From: Candidatus Latescibacterota bacterium
Lineage (GTDB): Bacteria > Latescibacterota > MVCY01
Direction of reading: 5' to 3'
DNA length: 6,490 nucleotides
Assembly: GCA_030669445.1 (NCBI GenBank)
Contig: DAOVDP010000069.1
Coordinates: 1 to 6,490, forward strand
Shown here: positions 1-5,278 of the stretch, in pieces
Position numbering within the stretch: the stretch's first letter is position 1
How the letters are laid out: each line of letters opens with the position of its first letter
Made by a program: the position numbers and the translations under genes
Notes under the pieces: generated by a model
What the model was told of the DNA's origin: nothing
Seen by the model: the letters and a program-made list of their open reading frames with translations, nothing else
The model's database searches: none

Positions 1-41
1 GCATAACCAGCGATTTTTAGAAACCTGCGAAGATGTAGGGG

Positions 42-488
42 TTAAAGAGATTCTGCGAGCTCTAATCCCCAAATCTCAGCATCTTCCATTGCTGCGTCAA
101 TGTCCCCATCAACCTTAAGACTTTCGGCAACGATCTCTGCCCCGCATTCTTTAAGTCTATACTCAAGCAGATCAACTGCCGCGCAAAATGTGTCAGGATA
201 TAGCTCACTGTCGCCCGGCCCGAAGGCCGCCGCCCTTTTTCCAGTGAGGGATACACTTCCCACCTTGTTATAGAAATCGATAAAATCATCCTGCAGTTCA
301 CCTTCACCCCAGGTGGATGAACCGAGAACAATCAGGTCATAATCCGTGAGTTCATCGACATGTATTTCGTTTATTACATCCCTCACCGTAACCTCTACAC
401 CGCCTTTCTGGAGTCCCTCAACCACAGCTTCGGATAATCTTTCCGTGTTTCCTGTCGTCGATCCGTAAATTACGATAGCCTTAGCCAT
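42..488 (-). CDS. Short-chain flavodoxin (FMN electron carrier)
   Basis: The 148-residue product is the length of Desulfovibrio-type flavodoxins and shows their full FMN site: the phosphate loop GSTTGNTE (9-16), the 60s loop GSSTWGEGELQDDF with Trp60 stacking on the flavin, and the 90s loop FGPGDSELYPDTFCAAVD with Tyr97 as the likely second stacking aromatic. The acidic surface (ELQDDFIDFY, DGDIDAAMEDAE) suits electron exchange with basic redox partners. It acts in the cytoplasm as a low-potential carrier and often replaces ferredoxin when iron is scarce, which fits the Fur-like regulator two frames upstream. The start is well supported: ATG with AGGAGG nine bases upstream (498-503). The 110-base gap from the truncated ZIP frame may hold its own promoter. 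The family call is firm. Confidence 0.95.
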   Translation of the reverse strand: MAKAIVIYGSTTGNTERLSEAVVEGLQKGGVEVTVRDVINEIHVDELTDYDLIVLGSSTWGEGELQDDFIDFYNKVGSVSLTGKRAAAFGPGDSELYPDTFCAAVDLLEYRLKECGAEIVAESLKVDGDIDAAMEDAEIWGLELAESL

Positions 489-533
489 TTTTTAATGCCT
501 CCTTTTGTCGATTTTCGAGACCCTTGTCGGGAC

Positions 534-539
534 ATTTTA
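534..539 (-). promoter_or_regulatory. Candidate -10 element for the flavodoxin gene
   Basis: TAAAAT on the minus strand matches five of six consensus -10 bases within TGATTGATAAAAT, 45 bases before the flavodoxin start. The region 17 bases upstream (GTTCCA) is a weak -35. It may allow independent flavodoxin expression, but support is slight. Confidence 0.2.
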
Positions 540-598
540 TCAATCACTTGGCTAACTGGAACACGAGAGAAAAGGACCTGACCTCTCTCATCTACCCC

Positions 599-946
599 TC
601 ATCTTCGCAGTTTGATATTTGATGAGTCTTTGCCATCCTGCTCTTCCAAAATATAGATATGAGGCAGGGAAATATCGACGAGAAACATCAATCCCATACC
701 CAGGAAGAACGCCAGATGACCGTATATGAAACCAAGACTCTCTATGCCCGCCTGCAGCAGTTCCACAAAAGAGACCAGGATCATCACCCCGGCTGAAAAG
801 CCCAGGGTAAAGGCCATATATTTCGGCCCTGGTTCTTTGTAGAATATTCCTATAACGCTGCCAATTGTGGTGGACAGGCCAGCGAAAGTAGCAAATAGCA
901 GTGCAACTAAGAAAGTCGAATCCACGGTTAGTTCTCTTCCTGCCAA
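599..946 (-). CDS. ZIP-family metal transporter, truncated after three membrane segments (probable pseudogene)
   Basis: The frame encodes 115 residues resembling the N-terminus of ZupT-like ZIP transporters: TM1 about 11-35, TM2 about 42-64 with the typical LGFSAGVMILVSFVELL, and TM3 about 73-97 ending in VDISLPH. It then stops after a charged loop ending KLRR. Complete ZIP proteins have about eight segments and 240-270 residues, with metal-binding His-Asn-x-Pro-Glu-Gly motifs in TM4 and TM5; those are missing, and no frame in the next 110 bases continues them. The start is also poor: the frame has no ATG, only TTG at 946 with GGAG 11 bases upstream, while two ATGs at 954 and 951, closer to that site, lead to a stop after seven or eight codons. 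This suggests a 3' deletion and possibly a 5' frameshift. As a transporter it is unlikely to work. The upstream Fur-like gene is its natural regulator. Confidence 0.75.
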   Translation of the reverse strand: MAGRELTVDSTFLVALLFATFAGLSTTIGSVIGIFYKEPGPKYMAFTLGFSAGVMILVSFVELLQAGIESLGFIYGHLAFFLGMGLMFLVDISLPHIYILEEQDGKDSSNIKLRR

Positions 947-975
947 ATCATCATAAGCTCCTTGCCGACCCTATC

Positions 976-1404
976 CTACAGATGCTTGGCACAGTTCTCA
1001 CAGTAACCTATGATCTCGAATCTCCGTTGGGAGGGCTCAAATCTGTGCTTCTCGCACACTCTCTGTTGAACCCTTTCTATCGTTTCATCGGTGAACTCGA
1101 TGATCTTCCCGCATCTCAGACAGATTAAGTGATGGTGCTTAGGCCCCAGAGTATGCTCGTAGTGGCTGTGCCTCTCGCCGAAGATCACCTCCCGCAGCAG
1201 GCCACATTGGATCAACAGCGCCAAGGTTCTGTAGATTGTTGCCTTTGACACCCGGTGGCCGTTCTGCCGTATCCTGACAAGCAAATCCTCGGCTTCAAAA
1301 TGCTTGTGGATGGAGAAGGCCTCCTCTAAGACCCTCTCCCTTTGGGGAGTGAATCTAAATCCCCTTAATTTGAGAAAGCTGCTGAATATCTCTTTTTTGT
1401 TCAT
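976..1404 (-). CDS. Fur-family metal-responsive transcription regulator
   Basis: The 142-residue product has the Fur winged-helix N-terminal domain: GFRFTPQRERVLEEAF, HFEAEDLL and the recognition helix VSKATIYRTLALL (52-64). The C-terminal dimer domain contains HHHLICLRCGKIIEF. The structural zinc Cys pairs are C95/C98 and C135/C138. Likely regulatory metal ligands are H35, E83, H90, H92 and E103. Peroxide sensors of the PerR type carry Asp at the position of E103, so Glu argues for iron- or metal-sensing Fur/Zur rather than PerR. The two metal specificities cannot be separated from sequence. The ATG at 1404 is preferred to an in-frame TTG at 1422, although both lack a good Shine-Dalgarno sequence. 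The ZIP transporter frame begins 29 bases after its stop, suggesting a co-transcribed regulator and metal transporter. Confidence 0.92.
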   Translation of the reverse strand: MNKKEIFSSFLKLRGFRFTPQRERVLEEAFSIHKHFEAEDLLVRIRQNGHRVSKATIYRTLALLIQCGLLREVIFGERHSHYEHTLGPKHHHLICLRCGKIIEFTDETIERVQQRVCEKHRFEPSQRRFEIIGYCENCAKHL

Positions 1405-1422
1405 ACATAACTGCTTTTGCAA

Positions 1423-1439
1423 TTGAGTCTAAGTTTCAA
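1423..1439. promoter_or_regulatory. Candidate Fur-family operator upstream of the fur-like gene
   Basis: TTGAGTCTAAGTTTCAA is an imperfect palindrome centred on 1431, with 12 of 16 arm positions symmetric. In the 7-1-7 layout used by Fur-family regulators the minus strand reads TGAAACT-T-AGACTCA, agreeing with the classic TGATAAT-n-ATTATCA at 9 of 14 positions. It ends 18 bases before the ATG of the Fur-like gene, a usual place for autorepression. The other spacer sequence (1440-1608) shows no convincing promoter or terminator. Confidence 0.4.
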
Positions 1440-1608
1440 CTACAACGTACGAGAAAAAAAGGAAGTTCTATCTTACATGTGGAAACATCGTCGAGATGGA
1501 CAACGCCCTCGTCAAGTGCAACAAAGTTATGGGGTCGTCTGTTTTCCTATTGAATAAAGATCACTTTTTCTTCCTGGCTTTCTCTGAGAAGACAGCAAGA
1601 ACCAGTAG

Positions 1609-2466
1609 TTACCATCGGCACTTACTGCATACTGGATGTTCGCTCATAGTTCTGACAAAATCAGAATACGTCTTTGAACGCCTAATCTCCCGTAAGCCTT
1701 CATTAAGCGCATTCCCTATATAAAATTCAGGAAGGAAACAGCAGGGAGTAACCTTTCCCTCTGCGGTAACGAAGATACTACGCTTAACCACCTTACAGGG
1801 CAAGGAATGTTTTGTTGGCAAATATAACTTCAACTTCCACTCCCTTGCCAACCTTTTTACCTCTATAAAGAACTCCTTCTCCTCAACGACAGAGAGGTAT
1901 TCCACAGTCGGGTCTACCTTGTGGATGTTAACCAGTCTATGTAGAATCACCGCATCTATACTCAGTTCGCAGGCGACTTCCATTAAATCCAGAATTTGGT
2001 TAACACTCTCTTTGTATACGGTAATATCCAGATAAATTTTGGGGATTCTGAAGCCCTGCTTATCTTTTTCCCTTATTAGAGCCTCAATCTGAGGTAAAAT
2101 TACTGGAAGGCGTTCTTTATGGTATATCCCGAAGGCGATCTCCCTTAGACCGCTGCTGAAGACCTTGTCTATATTTTCCCCGATTAACGTTCCATTGGTG
2201 GTAAGGTTCGTATAGATCCCCTCCGATTCAGCATATTCTATCATCTGAAACAACTGCGGATTTAACAGGGGTTCACCCCATCCGTGCAAACCCACATAGC
2301 GGAAATTTCCCGACTCCAATATCTTCTCAAAATTATCTAAGGAAAGGGAAGAATCAGGGCCATGCAGATTTCGCCTCATACATATTTTACAATTCAAGTT
2401 ACATCTGCGAGTAGGCTCAATTTGCAAGGTCAAATGGGGGTATAGACAGGACATCACCTTAAGCAT
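1609..2466 (-). CDS. Radical SAM protein with short SPASM/twitch-type C-terminus
   Basis: The 285-residue product has the radical SAM cluster motif C22-x3-C26-x2-C29 (EPTRRCNLNCKICM), which binds the 4Fe-4S cluster that cleaves S-adenosylmethionine, and a GGEP-like HGWGEP (61-66) for SAM binding. LTTNGT (about 88-93) is a typical strand. The C-terminus has C224-x12-G-x4-C242, C243 and a final CSKC (280, 283), then stops two residues later. This matches the first part of a SPASM domain (Cx9-15Gx4C then Cx2C) without the later Cx5Cx3C and last Cys, so probably one auxiliary cluster. SPASM/twitch enzymes modify peptides, proteins or sugars; the substrate is unknown. The ATG at 2466 is preferred to an in-frame TTG at 2478; its ribosome site (GAG, seven bases upstream) is weak. 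The gene is clearly A+T-rich compared with the right third. The family is sure, the substrate is not. Confidence 0.88.
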   Translation of the reverse strand: MLKVMSCLYPHLTLQIEPTRRCNLNCKICMRRNLHGPDSSLSLDNFEKILESGNFRYVGLHGWGEPLLNPQLFQMIEYAESEGIYTNLTTNGTLIGENIDKVFSSGLREIAFGIYHKERLPVILPQIEALIREKDKQGFRIPKIYLDITVYKESVNQILDLMEVACELSIDAVILHRLVNIHKVDPTVEYLSVVEEKEFFIEVKRLAREWKLKLYLPTKHSLPCKVVKRSIFVTAEGKVTPCCFLPEFYIGNALNEGLREIRRSKTYSDFVRTMSEHPVCSKCRW

Positions 2467-2483
2467 CCAGTTTCTCAATTCTT

Positions 2484-2575
2484 AATAGCACACGGATAAC
2501 ACAGATTACGCGGATTTACACAGATTTGTTCTTGTCCGTGCTAATCAGTGTTATCCGTGTCATCAGTGTTCTATT
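2484..2575. repeat. Large hairpin made of inverted pairs of an 18-19-nt repeat
   Basis: ACACGGATAACAC (2490-2502) is the exact reverse complement of GTGTTATCCGTGT (2548-2560). The pairing continues through GATTA (2504-2508) with TAATC (2542-2546) and CGGA (2511-2514) with TCCG (2535-2538), leaving a 20-base loop. An outer AATAG (2484-2488) also matches CTATT (2571-2575). Each arm is a near-duplicate of one unit: ACACAGATT recurs at 2499 and 2518, and TCCGTG...CAGTGT recurs at 2535 and 2554, both 19 bases apart. The sequence type (CACGGAT, ACACAGATT) resembles dispersed intergenic repeats I recall from environmental genomes. It ends about 18 bases before the radical SAM start. Confidence 0.8.
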
Positions 2576-2726
2576 GCTCACGTCTTGCGTGAATACCGGT
2601 TCGCGCACCAGTTTAGCCCTTTGCTTTTCGAGAGCTAAATCCCCGGGTGAAGTTCCACACCAACCCTACACAAAGGGCTGCCAAACCACTAATTTGGGGC
2701 CACAGGCGGCATATCCCCTGGCAGCC
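2576..2726 (-). ncRNA. Candidate structured RNA or leader upstream of the radical SAM gene
   Basis: Four stems lie in a row. (A) GGCTGCCA at 2676-2683 pairs with 2719-2726; the right strand continues as CCCC (2715-2718) pairing GGGG (2696-2699), making 12 pairs with a 12-base bulge. (B) 2612-2620 pairs with 2631-2639. (C) 2595-2600 pairs with 2607-2612. (D) TCACG at 2578-2582 pairs with CGTGA at 2588-2592. B and C each have one position that is a C-A mismatch as plus-strand RNA but a G-U pair as minus-strand RNA, which points to minus-strand transcription, the direction of the radical SAM gene. B and C share base 2612, so they abut. I do not recognise a known riboswitch class. The small ORF overlaps stems A and B. 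Confidence 0.35.
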
Positions 2727-2768
2727 GCTGACTTGCCCTCTGGTGACTACACTTATTGGGACACACAT
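2613..2768 (-). CDS. Small 51-codon ORF with strong Shine-Dalgarno sequence, unknown product
   Basis: The minus-strand ATG at 2768-2766 is preceded by AGGAGGGG, whose AGGAGG core (2777-2782) lies eight bases upstream, and the frame stays open for 51 codons to TAA (2615-2613). The product starts MCVPISVVTRGQVSGCQGIC, has a central hydrophobic patch (about 28-38, GLAALCVGLVW) and ends RKAKG. It contains four Cys (2, 16, 20, 33) and two Trp. I do not recognise it. It lies 45 bases after the TPR stop and about 147 bases before the radical SAM gene. Against it: the composition is odd, and most of the frame overlaps sequences that fold into hairpins, so this may be a structured leader rather than a gene. 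For it: the ribosome-binding site is as good as those of the confident genes. Confidence 0.3.
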   Translation of the reverse strand: MCVPISVVTRGQVSGCQGICRLWPQISGLAALCVGLVWNFTRGFSSRKAKG

Positions 2769-2792
2769 TGCTTTCCCCTCCTTTCTTTTTTA

Positions 2793-2810
2793 AGCCTCTG
2801 TCGAGAGGTC
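2793..2810. other. Small hairpin next to the TPR stop codon
   Basis: CCTCT (2795-2799) and AGAGG (2804-2808) pair around a GTCG loop, extended by G2794-C2810 with one bulge. It lies directly after the TPR stop. On the minus strand it is followed by an A-run rather than a T-run, so it is not a standard intrinsic terminator, and it lies just upstream of the small ORF's Shine-Dalgarno site. Confidence 0.4.
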
Positions 2811-2813
2811 TTC

Positions 2814-4271
2814 TTATGTTTCCAGTTTGCTTAGCAATTCTCGTATTTCTTTGGCTGTTTCAGTCGTTCCAACCTCTGGCAACTCAGCCCTTTTCAAAGC
2901 CTCCTCAAGGTACGATTTTGCTTTCTTAGCATTCCCCATCTCCATGTATGTGATGCCCAGGTTCGTGGTTGCTTCCACGTAGAAATCCCTACCATATACA
3001 AGAATGGGTGGATTAAGTTCCCGCGCTTTTTTAAAGTCTGAGATCGCCTTAGCGTATTTTCCAAGTCCCAGGTAACATAGCCCTCTCTCCCAATAGCTTA
3101 CATATAAACTCGGTACCCCATAAGAAGCCCAAGCTCCACCTGCGGCTATTTGCTCGTTGACAAAGGCTATCCCTCTCTTGAAGGTCTCCTTCGCTTTTTG
3201 GGTTTCTCCCATCTTCAAATAGCAGAGACCCATGTACTGATATACTTCCCCACTCGGCATGAGCCTGAGCATTTTTTCAAAGTCTGGGATGCCCTTGGCA
3301 TATTCTCCCAATCCGAGATAGCATTGTGCTCTATAACCGTAAAACATGCCCGCCTCAGGGCCTGTTATCCCAGCTTCCACTAAACGGATTCCCTTGTTGC
3401 AAAACCCTAACCCCCGTTCGTAATCTCTATCCATTACAGAGATCCCGGCCAGGTGGCCGAAGGCATCTATGCTTTCCGGGTCAAATTCTAATACCTTCTG
3501 ATAGTCTGAAATTGCATCACGGTGGGTTCTTTGAAATTGAGCATAACTTCTTCCCCTACTATGATACACTTCTTTCAAACCTTCCTCCCCAACCTGTTTC
3601 AATATCAAGTCTTCATGTTCAAGCGCTTTATTGTAGTATTCTCCTGCCTTATCCCAGTCACCATACCTGTAGTAGGCATTCCCCAAGCCAGCATAGGCCA
3701 GCACATAATCTGGGGCTAACCCTAACACTTTGTTAAAATCAGCAACCGCTTTGTCAAAGCTACCAACTGCCTCTTTAGTGAAAGGCTTAAAGTAGTAGTG
3801 GAGAGATTGGTTGTAGCCGAGACCCCGATGATAATACGCATCCGCATAGTCGGGGTTTAGCTCTATTGCCCGGTTAAGATCAGCTATGCCCTTTTGAATC
3901 ATCTGGGGATTTCCCCAGCCTAAGGGCCCGAGACTGAAGTATGCCAACCCTCGGTTGAAGTAGGCTTCCGTGTAATTCGGTTTCAATTCTGTGGCTTTAC
4001 TGTAATCGGAGAGGGCCTTGTCGTATTCCTTTAGTTTGGAGTAAGCCAACCCCCGGTTATTGTACAAACAGGCTTTATCGGGATGGGACTCTATCGCCCT
4101 GGCATAATGCTCGATCGCCTCCTGGTAATTCCCCTTTTCGTACTCAGCAAGCCCCGAATCGCTGTATTTCCACTTCGACTGGGTGCTCACCATAGACCAG
4201 ACCACCAACCCTATAAGGATCACCAGAACGATGCCTACTATATTTCTCGTTTTCCTACTTTTAGTTCCCAT
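2814..4271 (-). CDS. Membrane-anchored tetratricopeptide-repeat (TPR) protein
   Basis: The 485-residue product begins with a basic segment (KSRKTR, 4-9) and one membrane span (about 11-28, IVGIVLVILIGLVVW). This is a signal-anchor arrangement that would put the rest in the periplasm. The remainder is about ten or eleven TPR units from residue 37 to near the end, with typical spacing: LAEYEKGNYQEAIEHYARAI, NRGLAYSKLKEYDKALSDY, GLGNAYYRYGDWDKAGEYY, GLCYLGLGKYAKAISDF, LGITYMEMGNAKKAKSYLEE. Two early units carry insertions (around GPLGWGNPQM and YYFKPFTKEAVGS). No catalytic domain is seen, so it is probably a protein-interaction scaffold with unknown partner. It is separated from the DUF4198 gene by 125 bases containing a candidate promoter, so it may be its own transcription unit. 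Identification as TPR is sure; specific role is unknown. Confidence 0.9.
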   Translation of the reverse strand: MGTKSRKTRNIVGIVLVILIGLVVWSMVSTQSKWKYSDSGLAEYEKGNYQEAIEHYARAIESHPDKACLYNNRGLAYSKLKEYDKALSDYSKATELKPNYTEAYFNRGLAYFSLGPLGWGNPQMIQKGIADLNRAIELNPDYADAYYHRGLGYNQSLHYYFKPFTKEAVGSFDKAVADFNKVLGLAPDYVLAYAGLGNAYYRYGDWDKAGEYYNKALEHEDLILKQVGEEGLKEVYHSRGRSYAQFQRTHRDAISDYQKVLEFDPESIDAFGHLAGISVMDRDYERGLGFCNKGIRLVEAGITGPEAGMFYGYRAQCYLGLGEYAKGIPDFEKMLRLMPSGEVYQYMGLCYLKMGETQKAKETFKRGIAFVNEQIAAGGAWASYGVPSLYVSYWERGLCYLGLGKYAKAISDFKKARELNPPILVYGRDFYVEATTNLGITYMEMGNAKKAKSYLEEALKRAELPEVGTTETAKEIRELLSKLET

Positions 4272-4279
4272 CGTTTTAC

Positions 4280-4285
4280 CCTCCT
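4280..4285 (-). promoter_or_regulatory. Shine-Dalgarno sequence fixing the TPR start
   Basis: The minus strand carries AAGGAGGG, with AGGAGG eight bases before the ATG at 4271. This favours that ATG over one at 4334, which lacks such a site and would put an unneeded hydrophobic stretch in front of the real membrane anchor. Confidence 0.85.
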
Positions 4286-4357
4286 TAGTTTGAAGTGTGA
4301 ACCTTACAATCAGAACAACTATGCTCAAAATCACCGATAATCTGCATTGTAGGGAGC

Positions 4358-4386
4358 ATCTTTGATCGCCGCTGTTTACCTGTCAA
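4358..4386 (-). promoter_or_regulatory. Candidate sigma70-type promoter for the TPR gene
   Basis: On the minus strand a perfect TTGACA (4386-4381) is followed after 17 bases by AAAGAT (4363-4358), a poor -10 that keeps only the second, fifth and sixth consensus bases. It lies just after the DUF4198 stop, about 90 bases before the TPR start. The -35 match and spacing are good and the -10 weak, so this is tentative. Confidence 0.35.
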
Positions 4387-4396
4387 TACCGCCCCG

Positions 4397-5188
4397 TCAC
4401 TTCACTTCAAAGGTCAACGTGGCGGTGTAGGACAACTCATTGCATTTGTCCTTGAGCGCGTCCGGCGCGGGGAGTTTGACCTTTGCCTTGATCAGCCAGG
4501 GTCCGTGGTGGAGCATCCTGATCTTCGCCTTTCCTTTCCCATCGGTGCCGGTGGCGTAAGCGAAGTCCTCTCCGGTAGAAAATCCGGCGTAAGTGCCGTA
4601 CACCGGGCAGTATTTCGCCGGTCTGCCCTTGAACAACACCTGAACCGGCAGGTAATCTCCCACCTTCACCTCGGCTGGATTCACCAGAGGGATGATCTCT
4701 AAGGTATGTCCAACAGGCTTGCGGAAAGCCTCACCGGAGTCTCCTGCACAGATCAGCGCTTTGGCATACTGCTCGAAGTGAAGGCTCAGGATCACGCCGC
4801 TCAGTCCGGTCTTGGGCGCACTCTTATGGTGGATCTCGCCCTTGTCCACATACATCGTGTAGAATCCCGGCTTCAGGCTGGCCGTAGCGATATAGTTTCC
4901 CTCTTCGGAAAGCTTCAGCGCGGTCGCCAAGAAGCCTCCTGGACCGGGCTCCAATGTCTCCTTCTCTCCCTTCGGCGTAATCAGGTTGAACGTCCCCAAC
5001 TTCTCAGCAGACAAAAAATCGGCCACCGGATATCCATGTCCCCAGCCGAAATAAACGACGCTCCTTCCCCACTCAGGATAGTACTCCGATACGTTGAGCC
5101 ACATGGTATGGGTGTGAGCCAGGGAAGACATCCCCAGAATCAAAATTGCAATTGAACATATCATTGTTATTTTATTGAACTTCTGCAT
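4397..5188 (-). CDS. Secreted DUF4198-family protein, probable periplasmic metal-binding component
   Basis: The 263-residue product has a clear signal peptide: basic start (K3, K6), hydrophobic core at about 7-21 and a probable cleavage after SLA at 24. The mature protein would then begin His25-Thr26-His27-Thr-Met-Trp-Leu. The segment HTHTMWLNVSEYYPEWG, the following FGWGHGYPVADFL (47-59) and the C-terminal beta-rich half (GRPAKYCPVYGTYAG, YATGTDGKGKAKI, GPWLIKAK) match the DUF4198 family. Members include the NikK-type helper of nickel/cobalt ECF transporters and proteins encoded beside TonB receptors. A mature N-terminus with His at positions 1 and 3 could bind Ni(II) or Cu(II). It follows the HmuY gene by 90 bases and likely works with it. 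The start has a doubled AGGAGGAGG Shine-Dalgarno sequence six bases upstream (5195-5200). The family call is fairly sure; the metal is inference. Confidence 0.78.
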   Translation of the reverse strand: MQKFNKITMICSIAILILGMSSLAHTHTMWLNVSEYYPEWGRSVVYFGWGHGYPVADFLSAEKLGTFNLITPKGEKETLEPGPGGFLATALKLSEEGNYIATASLKPGFYTMYVDKGEIHHKSAPKTGLSGVILSLHFEQYAKALICAGDSGEAFRKPVGHTLEIIPLVNPAEVKVGDYLPVQVLFKGRPAKYCPVYGTYAGFSTGEDFAYATGTDGKGKAKIRMLHHGPWLIKAKVKLPAPDALKDKCNELSYTATLTFEVK

Positions 5189-5218
5189 CTCCCTCCTCCT
5201 TTTCTGTTAAACAGTTCA

Positions 5219-5246
5219 GTAGGGACGAGGCATGCCTCGCCCCCAC
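5219..5246. repeat. 28-bp near-perfect palindrome between the HmuY and DUF4198 genes
   Basis: Two 14-base arms meet at the centre CGAGGCATGCCTCG (5226-5239), with 12 of 14 positions complementary (mismatches at the third and seventh base pairs from the ends). It would form a strong hairpin in the 90-base gap between the HmuY stop and the DUF4198 start. There is no T-run after it on the minus strand, so it is not a standard intrinsic terminator; it may stabilise or attenuate the upstream message. I recall very similar GTAGGGGCGAGGCATG-type palindromes as dispersed repeats in several environmental bacterial phyla, which I could not check here. Confidence 0.75.
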
Positions 5247-5278
5247 TCTATCAGATGAACCGACCCAGCCGCTTTCTC

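Larger units (their letters stand above)
24..610. repeat. Imperfect inverted repeat flanking the flavodoxin gene (arms 26-42 and 595-610)
   Basis: CTGCGAAGATGTAGGGGT on the plus strand at 26-42 matches CTGCGAAGATGAGGGGT on the minus strand at 610-595, identical apart from one extra T. The right arm covers the last codons and the stop of the truncated ZIP frame. The left arm lies just past the flavodoxin stop. Two points (eleven identical bases, then six more after one gap) make chance less likely but not excluded. Confidence 0.45.

Noticed and set aside
2..118. Plus-strand frame open from the left edge to a TAA at 116-118, protein-like at its beginning (NQRFLETCEDVGVKEIL)
   Set aside because: It would overlap the well-supported flavodoxin 3' end by 77 bases in antisense, and the overlapping part looks like a shadow frame. 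Only 41 bases are free, too little to support a gene.
1440..1480. T-run on the minus strand (CTTCCTTTTTTTCTC) as terminator of the radical SAM gene
   Set aside because: No stable hairpin precedes it; the nearest inverted repeat has only four base pairs.
2576..2650. Resemblance of the minus strand to a cyclic-di-GMP-I (GEMM) riboswitch (GCAAAGGGCTAAAC..., CACGCAAGACG)
   Set aside because: The conserved core (GGCAAACC and GACGCAAAGCC with its tetraloop and receptor) is not matched and the helices pair differently.
2526..2834. Plus-strand 102-codon frame across the gene-poor region
   Set aside because: Its first third is translation of the CACGGAT-type repeat, it opposes all neighbours, has no Shine-Dalgarno sequence and overlaps the TPR stop.
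3326..3736. Plus-strand 136-codon frame
   Set aside because: It is antisense to the TPR repeats and reflects the periodic codon pattern of that gene.
4706..5155. Plus-strand 149-codon frame
   Set aside because: It lies wholly antisense to the DUF4198 gene, which has a signal peptide and a strong ribosome site; the product resembles nothing known.
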